A stretch of 64,000 nt of DNA from Phoronis australis (taxonomy: Eukaryota; Phoronida; Phoronidae). Shown one piece after another: positions 36,001 to 48,006 of this stretch. The stretch covers positions 850,345-914,344 of the forward strand of contig NMRA01000102.1 of assembly GCA_002633005.1 (NCBI GenBank), given 5' to 3'. The notes under the pieces are model-generated. The model worked only from the letters and a program-made list of their open reading frames with translations. It had not been told where the DNA came from and made no database searches. Each line of letters opens with the position of its first letter. The first letter of the stretch is position 1. The translations under genes were made by a program, and so were the position numbers.

Positions 36001-39000
36001 ACAAGTTGCTGGATAATGACCTCATGCATACTCACAGAAAGTTAAAATCTGCATGAAACAGTGCTCAGGTGCATTTTCTATGTATTTCAATTTAGCAAAA
36101 TAAATTTTTTCAAGTATACAGCCTATTCATGCAGTTGCCATTTAAAAGTGGGCCTCTTTTTAGGTTTTAAAAACAATGCATTTTACGCTTAAATACAACA
36201 CAAAGCTCAAAGCGTGATTTTTTCGCGTGCCTTTTTATATTCATGTATCAAATGCAATTATTTTAACTTAAAAAAGGCACACTACTAAAATGGCGACTGT
36301 GTGAATAAGGTCTGTGTTGGCCTATCGTAATTTGCAAGTGTATGCATTACTTGTCAATTAATATAAACTTTATAATTCAACTTGCAACGTCTTAATAATT
36401 CGAAGCGTCGTTGTATTTCGTCATGATAATATCAAACATGGCGGGTATGGCGGCCGTTTTGTTTTCAAAATCACACTTAAACGCTTCTTTAAACTGCATG
36501 CTTGTTATAATTTACCCAGAAGCTACAAACATGTATATGTAAACAACACGTGTGCTGCAAATAAGGAAAGTTTCAACAGATTGTGTCTTGGAAATTTGCT
36601 GAAGTATTGCAATCTTTGCCTAGAATACAATGTTGTCATTATTTTTGAGTTATTCAAATGTGCCATTTTCACCTAAAATTGACACTGAAGATGGCGGCTG
36701 TGGACGCTTTTTTTTTGTAGTTATCACTTACATGTAGCTTGGAGTTGCTTATGTTCATATGGAACTGTGAAACTTTTTCTCAAACTAATGGCCTTAAATT
36801 TGAGAAGCGTGATAAAATAAAAAGACTAAATTACGGACCCTTAAAATAGAACTTGAAATCAGTTATTTTTTGGTGTTTTCTAATCTATGTTTGTGCGAAC
36901 TCATAATGAGTGACTGATATTCTGTGCTCGAGTGCAAAATGGCTTCGGTAAATAACTTTCTAAACTAAGTTCGCACTAAATGACCCCATCGTTGAGGCTA
37001 AAACTTTGAGTATGTGCTTTTAATTGAGATTTTAGATCGAATATATGGGACATCACATGCGACTTTGGACTAGAAACTCATTTGCCTAAACTATAACGTA
37101 TTTGAGCACAGAATAATAGACACTTATCTTGAGTTATCACGAAAGAAGAACGGAAATTACAAAACATGTTCTAGCTCAATTACGAGTGCAAATATTAGTT
37201 CCCGGCCCCTGATCCATGATTTACCCGAGAACGGGGTGTGAGTCACGGGAGGTCCGTCAATGTTTAGTCATTATCTTTAAGGTTAAGTAAGCCTTGGTCG
37301 ACATTTAGCCAAATACCTACAAAACTAGAGACTTCAACTCGGCAAAAGTACATATTTTCTGAAAGTAGAAAATCCGTAAAATCTGACTGTTGACTCTACA
37401 GCAACCTCCCAGTAATAAGGTCACGTGACCTTGATTTTTAAGAAAATACTTAGCCAAAATTAAACGTATATCCATAGTCAAACAACAAGATCAATAACTT
37501 GACCAAAATCAGTATGGTAAAGATGTTTCCAAAAACGCTGGTACAATTTCCTAAATAACCACTTCATTTTTGTTTTACACAGCTTCTGATTTTTTTTCAT
37601 CGACGACAATTCTAAGAAACATATTTCGGATAATTCTTTGTGCAAAATATGGAGCACCAGCTTCTGAGATATAATGCTCCAAAGTGTCCCAAAGTTAACC
37701 TTGAATGGAAATTAAAGTTGTAGTTCGTGCAGATTGTTTTCGTTGCATGTTTTTAGAGAAGTTAAGCCTGCCTGAATTATTTGTCAGTTTCGGGGTTACA
37801 TGTACAAAGATCTTCCAGATCTTTCTCGACATCTTCGCCGGTGTAACTTGATTTGTCGTTGGTATAGTCTTCCTCATTTCTTTAGCTGATTTTACCAAAG
37901 GTCTCTCTTCAGAGCGCCTTCACTTTCCCTTTTAAAAAAGGGGTAATATGAAGTATATGTAAATCACTATGAATAGAATAGGTGTGAAACAGCTTTTGTC
38001 CGAAAATGTGTTGCAGAATGTTAAGTGTTTAAAACATTTCTCAGCTTAGTTGTCGAAACAGGTTTAATCCGCGCATTTGATTTTCACAAGAAACTTTTGG
38101 TGAAATTCTAACTAAGTGTTGAGATGTTCGTTTCTAGAGCCAAATTATTTCAACTATTTTAAACGTGAACTTTGATGGGAAAACAGTAAACTATGTTACC
38201 GTGCACATGTTGTTCGACGGCGGCGCCCTTAAAAGAGACAGAACAATAAAGTGCAACAAAGTTTGTCAGATTTGACAAAGTCGAGTCCTGGAAAATTTGG
38301 TATAGTTTGTTTGCTGTACGTATGAATAGCCTTTCAGGCACGTAAAGAGAACAATAAACGCCATAATGGCAAAACGTAACCTTTTTTGTAAATGTGTAAA
38401 TACCCAACCGAAAACATGAATATATGCATCTGTACATGTACAAAAAGGTGCAGAACAAGACATTCAATACAGTCCTACTACCAACAAAGTGGGAAAGTTT
38501 AACAAATCGTAATCACAATAGGAAACGTTCACAAAAGAGTTGTAGGCATTAAACCTACATGTACACTGGTGCAGGCCCAACCAGACCTATACAATACCTT
38601 TGCTACGACATCTACACTGTAAGCAGGCACTCACCTCTTTTAAAACGATCTCTGTTGTCACGTGCACCAAACGCAAACTTGTATTTATGGATTGGGAATC
38701 TTGACACTCTGACAACGTTGCATGTATCTAAATCAAACGATAAAATGTTTTTATCGGTGACACGAGATAAGTCGTACATTGGTTATGTCTTAACAGAAAT
38801 TCTGGGAAGAATTGATTTTTACATTAAAGGACGGAATGTAAATAGTACATGTAGGTGCTCTTTGTAACTTGTTCAATGTAATTTTTCTAGACATTATATT
38901 ATTTCTTATGTGTGACATGTGTGAGATTATACATCGTCTGCACACTTTAAACCGAGCGACTAGTATCTCAAGCAGTAAATCCGTGCCGGTTGCATTAAAC

Positions 39001-40117
39001 AGTCCCAAATAGGGACTCAACTGAACTTCCCCAAATCTACTGCGTATTTGTGGGCTTGTGAAAACACTGATTGTCCTTTCTTATGCTGCTAGAATCGCAC
39101 TGTTATTTGGGTGTTTGGTTATGATACAAATCGAGAGCGTACTCAATGTTAAGTTTTCAATACCAATAAAAATAAGAGGGATTTTTTCATGCGACACCCA
39201 TAATTTAAGGACTACGTTAGGTCATTAATTATTACCACTCAATTAAAGGCTCAGTTTATTGTTACTTTTATTTATTAGGAAATGTCGTTACTAAAAGAGG
39301 ACTTTATAATAAAGATCATAGAAAAATACAACATTTGTGAGAAAAGACGGAAAACATGCAAAAGTTTTTTAAGGAACTTAGCTAAGTTCCTCTTTGGGAC
39401 TGTTTCATGCAACCGGATGCAGTACACTGCGTATTGATGCCAATCACATCAGCGAAGAGTATTCGCTCTCACTCATATTGTGATTTTGTTTCCTATGAGT
39501 CTGTTTCCAACTAATTTTTTACTTTTTCAAAGTCAATTGTTCTAGAAAAGAGTAAGCGGACAGTAGGCCTACAAGCGCCCGCATGAGGTCGCAATAAGAC
39601 TCGCAAAATGAAAACTAGTTTTCAATTATCTTCTCAGATTCCATACGTTTTAAATTCCAATTTTTTTCAGTCTCCATCCATTGGTGATATGATTAATGAG
39701 AGCCGTATTATACCCAATACAAAAAATTGAGGAACCAGGCCAAAAATGGTCAATCACTCGTGTACACTTATAGTCTGGGGTCACAAACTGATAAAGATTT
39801 TTAATTTTTTTGACAGACCATCTCAAATGAATCGAAACAGTCAATTGATTTTCATGCAATAGGTTTTAGAAGCGTAATGGATAAGACGTTAACATTTTAA
39901 CTACCATTGTTTTAAGACTTGTGCCACTGTTGAGTACCGGAGTTAATTAATGGCCCATAAAATTTGTACGTGTAAATTGTCCATAGTTTTTTGTCTTATA
40001 GCTTCGTACTATGTGGTACAGGAAACTAAAAACTCACAAATGAGCTAGTCAATTCATAGCCAACTTCCTAACTTAAAAGGATAGCATTATTTATAGGAAA
40101 TGGTATAATAGACATAC
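36001..40117. other. Intron or intergenic region between uncharacterised gene and TIR exon
   Basis: No exon could be confirmed. Minus-strand frames at 37898-37695 and 38467-38159 have partial splice-like signals, but their phases do not link the TIR exon (phase 1) to the exon at 35996 (phase 0). Contains the foldback relic at 36834-37205. Confidence 0.35.
36834..37205. repeat. Foldback-family element, degraded copy
   Basis: Starts CGGACCCTTAAAATAGAACT and ends AGTTCCCGGCCCC. Internally it shares ACTAGAAACTCATTTGCCTA and GAGCACAGAATAATAGACAC-like sequence with 63387-63785. Arms are imperfectly inverted. Confidence 0.5.
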
Positions 40118-40550
40118 CTGAAAATGCTTTAATAATAGATTTAGCTGTGTGGAAGAGACATCCACCGCCTTCCCTTGCCCTGATGAAATGGATCTGTTTA
40201 TTCTTCTCCAATGCAGCCAGACTGTATGTTATATGCTTTTCGCAATTTGGAATCAATATGCAGACAATCTTGCAATTCCCCTGGGTGAAGCGATAAAGGA
40301 GGGTATGCAGTTCAAACTGGGTTCTTTCCGTTAAAAGAAAATCAGCGGACAACACAACAAGGAACTTAGAGTGATTTTCTATACAGCGCTCCAAATAGTC
40401 AAAGACTGTCGAAACCGGCTTAGAGGTTACCATGTCCCGACCACCGACAAAGCACTCCAAGTTAAAGAAAGGTCCTTCAAGAATCTCCACAATGTTTTTC
40501 ACGAAGTCTTCGTCTGAGGAATGGTTGAGTATTCCAACTGATTTGCTCAT
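40118..40550 (-). CDS. TIR-domain protein, first identified exon
   Basis: The exon starts at the ATG at 40550 (MSKSVGILNHSSDED) and ends at 40118 before a GTATGT donor in phase 1, encoding 144 residues. The fold pattern is that of a Toll/interleukin-1 receptor domain: a first beta strand with SSDEDFVKNIV helix, a box-2-like GGRD at residues 36-39, IENHSKFLVVLSADFLL at about 57-73, and a TERTQFEL helix whose glutamate (residue 80) sits where enzymatic TIRs carry the catalytic Glu. CKIVCILIPNCEK follows at about residues 95-107. TIR domains act in innate immune signalling as adaptors or NAD-consuming enzymes; which applies here is unknown. No signal peptide or membrane segment is seen, so it is likely cytoplasmic. 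Frame is open above the ATG, so the start is not certain. Downstream exons were not located. Confidence 0.7.
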
Positions 40551-41007
40551 AGTTGTAGGGTACCTGGATGTGGTTCGTTCTTTAGCCTGGAATATCTCCG
40601 TTTCATGGACGAGGCCGATCCACATAGCCCACCCGAATTGCCGGTGTCATTATTATACCAGGGGTGTTCAGCACAATTGAAAATTCCAACAAAAATATCT
40701 CGTTACTGGTGCCAGACTACTGATTTACATAGTAGCATTGCGGTCTTTGCAATGGTTGTCGGTGAACGCCAGTGGTATTTTTTCTTCAATCGACGTCTCT
40801 GATATCTTCGTAGGAAGTCTGTGGCTTAAAAACGAGTGAATGGATTCAATAGCAACTGACCCCTTTTCAATATACCCACGCCATAAAAAGTTTCAGAAAT
40901 TTCGTCTCACTGTATTGTTAAGAAATAATGTGTCGTCACTGTGCCGAACGCGAGCTTAACACAGACACCAACTTGTTGCAGTGTAGTGTAAATGCTCGAA
41001 AGTAATC
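40551..41007. other. Upstream of TIR exon, nothing further recognised
   Basis: Possible acceptor-like CCAG sites at 40575-40620 on the minus strand suggest an upstream exon or leader. No other signal. Confidence 0.35.
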
Positions 41008-41167
41008 ACCAGGGCTGAGTTGCACAAAGCTCCAAAAGTTATCCGCTGGATAAGTTTGATTGTTGCATGACGTCAAGTGCATTGTTCAACAATAGCGACG
41101 TGACGCGTGATTATGCGACGTCATTGTTGATATACGGCGTATAACTTTTATGCAACTGGGGCCTGGT
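41008..41167. mobile_element. MITE (160 bp) of the CAGTTGCATAAA type
   Basis: The left end ACCAGGGCTGAGTTGCACAA and the inverted right end (reading ACCAGGCCCCAGTTGCATAA on the other strand) match at 16 of 20 positions. Both are followed inward by AAGTTAT. Non-coding interior with a GACGTCA-rich palindromic middle. No clear target duplication. Confidence 0.6.
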
Positions 41168-41320
41168 GAAATAGCAGACGTTTTGAAAATTGTTCCGCAG
41201 GTTAGGTTCCTCAGGGTACTTTGTGCGGCCTTCAAAATACGTTGAACACCGAACTGTATATAAATGGTATTTCACCCGTTGAATAAATGTATGTGCGCAT
41301 ATGGGCTCGCAATATCACCC

Positions 41321-41321
41321 N
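41321..41321. other. Single-base assembly ambiguity
   Basis: One N in non-coding sequence. It may be a collapsed scaffold gap, as the N at 54866 appears to be. Confidence 0.9.
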
Positions 41322-41499
41322 TTCCTTAATGCCGGCTGCGGCGCTACACTTATTCCTATGCAGCCTTTCACTTGGTGTACATGTATGCTTTCACCTGCCA
41401 TGAGTTTGACCAGCTCTTACTGTACATGCTCATTACTGTCACTTTTTTATAGAAATTTCCCTTATTTGCATCTGAAATGCTTCAGTTCAATTTCCGTGC

Positions 41500-41910
41500 G
41501 GGTTACCTACACAGACGTACTGTACGTGTCTCCGCTTGTTTCTCGACCTATACCCCATACACCACACCTATCCATCTCCATCATCTGTCCTGCCTATCAT
41601 CCTTAGTACTACCAATAAATCATCATGTACAGACCAACATCTCCAATTCTACCCCTTTTTCTCCTCAAAACAACCCTAACCTTCCGGCCCGCTTACCTTG
41701 CACTTTCCACCCACACCAAGGCCACTACCAATACACCCACTACCACAAATCAAACCTCCATAAGTCACTTTTCCTTTCAGTTGGTGTCAGCATCACATTC
41801 ACCGCCCCGACCACACTCATTCTTTTCAGTAGCCCTCAAATATTCATAGTTCAAACTTTTCACACAACCCCACCGTCCCCGCCTTACCCCCTACGTCCAC
41901 ACCACTGGTA
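41500..41910. repeat. C- and A/T-rich, G-depleted tract
   Basis: About 400 bases with very few G on the plus strand and frequent CCC, CCA and CAC words. It creates spurious proline/threonine/histidine-rich open frames (for example 144 aa from 41477). No repeat unit is fixed. The G depletion is on one strand only. Confidence 0.6.
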
Positions 41911-42945
41911 ACCCTTTTGGATCGTGGATTCACCTCTTGCACTAATTACGTGTATTTGAAGAGTTTCCACCATGAACTTGTGTCTCAAAAAGAATTTTAT
42001 TAACATATCTTAAGAGATTGAATTGTCTTTAGTAGAACTGCTGCTAAGAAACAATCTAAAAATTTCACAAAAAATATTTTTTTCTGTTATTGGGGTTGTA
42101 CATTTACGTAATGAGTGGAAAACCGTCTCCGCCGTTGTTTTTACCATTTCATTACTGAGGAGTTATGAGGAAAGTCCGCGGAAAGCCGCCTTTTTCATAC
42201 ATAAAAGATTGTGTTTGTACAGGCTGTAATACATGTTGTGCAGAAACAGAATCGGTTTGTGGGCCGTACGAGAGTGTGGAATGTCAGTGGGGATCATGCG
42301 ATTCAGTCGGGAGCAACGTTTTGTTCGGAACTTTTCAAGTAATAATGTTTCGTCCGAACGTAAATTATTATTTGCAAATTTTATAAATAACGAACACACT
42401 GCTTCAACTCTAGGGCGAGTGATGCCAGGCACTCGATCAACCCCTGCCCAGACCGAGTGCCACGACACGTAGTCTAATGCATTTTGTTTAGACCGGAAAT
42501 ATAGTGAATACGAGTTACCCAGCTTTCCTGTGGACTTTGTCAGTGATTATGAAGTACATGTATTCATTTTGTGAATATTGACCCCTCTTGGTTCATTTGG
42601 TTGTGACTTACACATGTTTGTGGCAATTCTCTTGCCAGTTTGTCATGTTCATACTTCCTCACAGCCGACGAAAATTCGTTTAGTGGGAAATCGAAGTCTT
42701 AATCTTCAAGTAGTTGAGTGTGATGCCCGTGTCCACTCAGTTATCGCTCAAAACTGTCCTCGTCTTCTGATATGGCTGTGTTCCGCCATTGCAAGTGACC
42801 AATCGTCTTCCACCTATTACACTATTTGGCGGGAATCTTGTAAATAACAAATTTTTCTTCACATTAAAAATTCGCGACTATTTAGCATAAAAGAAGTTTT
42901 TGGTTAGATTTTGTGGTATTCATTTCATATTAGCTTACTGAATTT
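41911..42945. other. Intergenic, nothing recognised
   Basis: Short overlapping open frames at 42023-42472 and 42578-42847 lack domain or splice support. Confidence 0.4.
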
Positions 42946-44156
42946 TCAAAAACTAAGAAAATGCATGGTGGGAACTGTTTAAGTTATTGTTACACAAAGA
43001 ATCCCGCTAGTATCCCGACGAAGGGCCTTGGATGGAGCGGACAGAAAGCTGGGTTCTCAATTACTAACAGAACTCCGACAGGTAACTATTTCATTCCCTG
43101 CCTAATGTTAATTTCTCTCTTGTTTTAGTCTGCATGTACTTTTGTAATTTACATGAACGGGTTTATTGATGTACAGTACGTTGCGTTATCCGTCTCATCG
43201 TTTAGTCAACCAATAACCTACAGGAAGCGCCACGACGCAATGGTAAGCGAACACCTGGCTCTTGTGTCGGCATGCGTGGGTGTTACTGCATCTGTGAATT
43301 CCATTTCGAGTATGAATAAAAAAAGGTTGTCAGGGCTTTCAGGGTGCTTTACTGAATCGTAATTCTCCGTTAAATCAAAGAAAAATGAAAAACTCACCGG
43401 TACTATCTATGGGCCTCATAATTCGATCAAAAAGGAAATTTCAAAAGGCTACGCTTTGGTTTGCTGAGTCTGACTTTCAACCTTCGCGTTAAGTGGGGAC
43501 ACACATGTCCCGTTTGTTAGACTTTTTTCAAAATTTCAGGTCCAGTATCGCTGGAATATATGGACTACCTCCATAAATACTCACATGGCAAGCGTTTTTA
43601 GTAAGAGTTTAGAAACAAAAGGACACCCGTGTCCCTAGAAGACACAGCGTGTAAATTGGCTGTGGACGCCATGCAGCAATTAGGCGTCAGCTTCAGACGA
43701 GCCAGAAGTATTGCATCTTTCCGATGCGACGTAAAGTTTCTACTTAAAACACTTTTAGCAAATACAATATACGGCCAGCACCACCGAGTGCTTAGGAAAT
43801 GGTAAATCACGTTATGTCCCTTTGTTATACCCCTGGGTGTTTCTTCCATGCATTTGTGAACCTTGCTTTCAAGTGGCCTTCTTCACAGACTGCAAACGTC
43901 AGGGCACCATCAGACCTGTTGGAGTTGTTAAAATAATGCTTGCCCGTGGTGTTCTTTGGTGTCGTAGTCGGATATAACATTCCCGCATTTTAATTTTAGA
44001 ACCTGTTTCATCCCCGTTATTCAGTGGACAAAAGTGGTTCTCAAAAGTCGGACTTGTTACTGTTCATCGCTTCGTTTTCTAGCCTTTGACAGTTAGTTTC
44101 GACTGTCTGTTACATGTAGTTGGATTGACTATTTCTTGAATAGCTACTGTATTAAA
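42946..44156. repeat. Second duplicated block, copy A
   Basis: Matches 45093-48006 in three collinear pieces: 42946-43275 with 45093-45423, 43276-43905 with 46345-46973, and 43896-44156 with 47748-48006. Copy A lacks two segments present in copy B and so shows the uninterrupted arrangement. Confidence 0.88.
43542..43805 (+). pseudogene. Decayed open frame in duplicated block, copy A
   Basis: The plus-strand frame reads PVSLEYMDYLHKYSHGKRF, then two stops, then RNKRTPVSLEDTACKLAV, LGVSFRRARSIASFRCDVKF and IYGQHHRVLRKW before TAA. It looks protein-like in composition and follows a TTTCAG acceptor-like site at 43539. A TAG at 43599 and an adjacent TAA interrupt it. The parallel frame in copy B has one stop there. 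The family is not recognised; it may be a transposon fragment. The opposite strand has an 83-aa open frame over the same bases, which I regard as the shadow. Confidence 0.35.
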
Positions 44157-44483
44157 GGCCTATGGTCCGAGTTATAGAAGAAAAAAACCTCTTAACGCCG
44201 TTTAAGCCGGTTTTTTGATGTGACATGGAGTTCAAAAAGTTATTAACTTTCAATTTGTGCAAAAAGTTTGAAAAAAATCGTTGTAAATACTACAAACGAA
44301 TGAAATGTTTACAAAGAATTTAGTATCCCGACCGCTAAACAAATTATAAACATTACAACAACGCATGCGCAGCCACAGATCTAGAGGTCAACAGAATTTA
44401 TACAAATGGCGGGGAGAAGTATATCTATGAAGTGTACGTCCGAAGGCGAAACGCAGTCGTCCTGCTCTACGAGATTCAGAAAA

Positions 44484-45090
44484 NNNNNNNNNNNNNNNNN
44501 NNNNNNNNNNNNNNNNNNNNNNNNNNNNNNNNNNNNNNNNNNNNNNNNNNNNNNNNNNNNNNNNNNNNNNNNNNNNNNNNNNNNNNNNNNNNNNNNNNNN
44601 NNNNNNNNNNNNNNNNNNNNNNNNNNNNNNNNNNNNNNNNNNNNNNNNNNNNNNNNNNNNNNNNNNNNNNNNNNNNNNNNNNNNNNNNNNNNNNNNNNNN
44701 NNNNNNNNNNNNNNNNNNNNNNNNNNNNNNNNNNNNNNNNNNNNNNNNNNNNNNNNNNNNNNNNNNNNNNNNNNNNNNNNNNNNNNNNNNNNNNNNNNNN
44801 NNNNNNNNNNNNNNNNNNNNNNNNNNNNNNNNNNNNNNNNNNNNNNNNNNNNNNNNNNNNNNNNNNNNNNNNNNNNNNNNNNNNNNNNNNNNNNNNNNNN
44901 NNNNNNNNNNNNNNNNNNNNNNNNNNNNNNNNNNNNNNNNNNNNNNNNNNNNNNNNNNNNNNNNNNNNNNNNNNNNNNNNNNNNNNNNNNNNNNNNNNNN
45001 NNNNNNNNNNNNNNNNNNNNNNNNNNNNNNNNNNNNNNNNNNNNNNNNNNNNNNNNNNNNNNNNNNNNNNNNNNNNNNNNNNNNNNNNNN
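44484..45090. other. Assembly gap (607 N)
   Basis: Run of N lying between the two copies of the second duplicated block. Open frames that cross it are artefacts. Confidence 1.
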
Positions 45091-45423
45091 ATTTTCAAAA
45101 ACTAAGAAAATGCATGGTGGAGACTGTTTAAGTTATTGTTACACAAAGAATCCCGCTAGTATCCCGACGAAGGAACTTAGATGGAGCGGACAGAAAGCTG
45201 GGTCCTCAGTTACTAACAGAACTCCGATAGGTAACTATTTCATTCCCTGCCTAATGTTATTTTCTCTCTTGTTTTAGTCTGCAGGTACTTTTGTATTTTA
45301 CATGAACGGGTGTATTGATGTACAGTACGTTGCGTTATCCGTCCCATCGTTTAGTCAACCAATAACCTACAGGAAGCGGAACGACGCAATGGTAAGCGAA
45401 CACCTGGCGCTTGTGTCGGCATT

Positions 45424-46344
45424 TGGTTAAATATGAAGGACATGCTTTCAGAACTAAGCTCACACAATGTGAAGAACTCCGGTAACTCAATGACTTTTCA
45501 TGTAATGGCTGATAAGAGCTATGTTGAGACTTGTGTTTTGTTTTTGAGATACTCATTTGTTTTCCGGAACTATACTGAAATTAAACTATTTAGTTTTTGC
45601 GATTATTTTGGAGTCCGCTTTAACCTGTCGTCTTTCTTTTCTTTCCAAATGACCGCTGATGTATGTTCGTTTCATTTTAACCTTATGAAAAGTGAAACTA
45701 CAGTTAAATGTCGGACTGAATTGCTGAGACATTAGAGAACGTATTGTATATGTTTAACAAAGGTAAACAAAAAATTACATTACAAATTATTGTTTTTATA
45801 TCGTATCATTAGATTGAGAATCCTAGTAATCGTGAGATTTTTTGAAATAATAAACAATGCGACGAACGTACATGTATATTAGGGCGATTTCCCCGCCACC
45901 CCACTTTCACGCGTGACTATACGTATACACGCACCATTGCTCCATCGTTGACTACATGTACATGTATATTGAAAATTTACAGCAATACAAAATGTCCCCA
46001 AAAGCAAAATAAATTAACAGGAAATCTTGAAATGTTGTTTACTTAATGCATCGAAGCGACAAGTTTTTGTTCTCGACTGCTCTCTTGGCGTAACTATTCA
46101 CATAAATGAAAATTCCAAAACAAAATCTTGAGTTGGAGCCCTGCTTCTGCAAGTTGAGACCCCTGATTCGCGTCGGCCCTTAAGCTGTACCTTAGTATTG
46201 CTTAACAGATAATGCCGCACTGGTCACATTACATCGTCAAAACGTCTACTATTTGACCCACGATGAAATTAACTTATTGGCATACAGGTGTATATAATTT
46301 TAATACTCTAATCGACTGTACACACCAAACGCTGTTGGAATAAG
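45424..46344. other. Segment unique to copy B (insertion here or deletion in copy A)
   Basis: Copy A reads CGGCAT directly into GCGTGGGTG, while here about 920 bases separate these. I see no terminal repeats or target duplication. A 100-aa plus-strand open frame at 45433-45735 has no recognisable domain. Confidence 0.6.
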
Positions 46345-46610
46345 CGTGGGTGTTACTGCATCTGTGAATTCCATTTTGAGCATGAATAAAACAGTTGTCA
46401 GGGCTTTCAGAGTGGTTTACTGACTCGTAATTTTCCGTTAAATCAAAGGAAAATGAAAAAACTCACCGGTACTATCTATGGGTCTCATCACTCGATCAAA
46501 AAGGAAATTTCAAAAGGCTACGCTTTGGTTTGCTGAGTCTCACTTTCAACCTTCGCGTTCAGTGGGGACACAGATGTCCCGTTTGTTAGACTTTTTTCAA
46601 AATTTCAGCT

Positions 46611-46874
46611 CCGGTATCGCTAGAATATATGGACTACCTCCATAAATACTCAAATGGCAAGCGTTTTTCGTAGGAGTTTAGAAACAAAAGGACACCCGTG
46701 TCCCTAGAAGACACAGCGTGTAAATTGGCTGTGGGCGCCATGCAGCAATTAGGCGCCAGCTTCAGACGAGCCAGAAGTATTGCATCTTTCCGATGCGACG
46801 TAAAGTTTCTACTTAAAACACTTTTAGCAAATACAATATACGGCCAGTACCACCGAGTGCTTAGGAAAAGGTAA
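46611..46874 (+). pseudogene. Decayed open frame in duplicated block, copy B
   Basis: Same frame as 43542-43805, starting PVSLEYMDYLHKYSNGKRFS, with one TAG, then RNKRTPVSLEDTACKLAV and IYGQYHRVLRKR. Four replacements relative to copy A in the second part, and no silent change seen there, give no sign of selection to keep the protein. Confidence 0.35.
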
Positions 46875-46973
46875 ATCACGTTATGTCCCTTTGTTATACC
46901 CCTGGGCGTTTCTTCCATGCATTTGTGAACCTTGCTTTCAAGTGGCCTTCTTCACAGACTGCAAACGTCAGGG

Positions 46974-47747
46974 TAGCCAGCCAGCTAGCTGTATGAAGAC
47001 TGTCGTCAAAATACAGCTAGGTCCCACTGCGTGTATTTCTTCCGTAGACAGCGAAATTGCACACAGCCAAGGTAGTTCTGCTCGTCACCGCGCCATGAAA
47101 CTTGTATCAACATATAAAGCTAAAGACCGGACGGTGTGCATGCAAAATCTGGGAGTCAACCGACACTCACCTTTCCCGTTACAGCCGTTTAAGTGAAAAA
47201 CAATGCAATAAACGTCATTTTCTTGCGTAACTCTCTGCCTTTTCTAACAATGAAAAGTATTTCGTCGTTTTGAAAACAGTACGCTCGTGTCACGCGCACG
47301 CGCCATTTCCTAAATTTTTGCGACATCCCTCGGGAGATAATGATAGCTTGGAAGCAACAAAATTTCTTCTGAAATTTGATTTTTCGGTACCAAAATTCTA
47401 AAAACTTTTAATGAGGTGAAACCAGTTCTGATAATTTGTTGTGACGTGTACGCAACCTCGTGAAAGAACAACAGTTGATTGAAGAATCGGCGAAAAAAGA
47501 AACTGGCCAATAGGTGACGCAAAATTTCATGGCGCCGAAAGCGGTCGCTAAAGATCGCTCCACAACTTTAGCAGCAGAATAACGGTAGAACGCCATTTTT
47601 GCCGATACCGTTAAATTATTTAAATTACTCAAGGAAGACTTTAGTGTTTAATGACGCTAATTTTGTGTCAGATTTCATCTTACCACTTTTTTACCCGCAT
47701 CGGTGCAAAGCTGTATATTAATACATATACAGCTTTGTACCAAGGCT
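46974..47747. mobile_element. 774-bp insertion with 10-base target duplication and hairpin ends
   Basis: AACGTCAGGG occurs at 46964-46973 and 47748-47757 on either side, and once only at the empty site in copy A (near 43893). Each end holds a hairpin: CTAGCTGTAT pairs with ATACAGCTAG (46985-47020), and GTGCAAAGCTGTATAT pairs with ATATACAGCTTTGTAC at one mismatch (47703-47740). The two hairpins share the AGCTGTAT core. The outer ends share only a short AGCC. A 9-10-base duplication is typical of Mutator-like elements, but I see no long inverted repeats or transposase. Confidence 0.75.
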
Positions 47748-48006
47748 AACGTCAGGGCACCATCAGACCTGTTGGAGTTGTTAAAATAATGCTTGCCCGT
47801 GGTGTTCTTTGGTGTCGTAGTCGGATATAACATTCCAGCATTTTAATTTTAGAACCTGTTTCATCCCCGTTATTCAGTGGGCAAAAGTGGTTCTCAAAAG
47901 TCGGGCTCGTTACTGTTCATCGCTTCGTTTTCTAGCCTTTGACAGTTAGTTTCGACTGTCTGTTACATGTAGTTGGATTGACTATTTCTTGAATAGCTAC
48001 TGTATT

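Larger units (their letters stand above)
45093..48006. repeat. Second duplicated block, copy B
   Basis: Homologous to 42946-44156, interrupted by extra sequence at about 45424-46344 and by a transposon-like insertion at 46974-47747. Confidence 0.88.

Noticed and set aside
37695-37898. Minus-strand frame as a linking exon between the TIR exon and the 35996 exon
   Set aside because: The phase fits the TIR donor from an acceptor at about 37880, but the frame ends in a stop without a donor; the alternative acidic frame there is in the wrong phase.
38159-38467. Minus-strand 102-aa frame with a TTCCAG acceptor and GTAACA donor
   Set aside because: Phases (0 in, 1 out) do not connect the neighbouring exons, and the phase-1 reading hits a stop.
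41477-41911. 144-aa proline/threonine/histidine-rich frame
   Set aside because: Explained by the G-depleted C-rich tract; no splice context or domain.
44388-45277. Open frames of 236-281 aa
   Set aside because: Artefacts of the second N gap.
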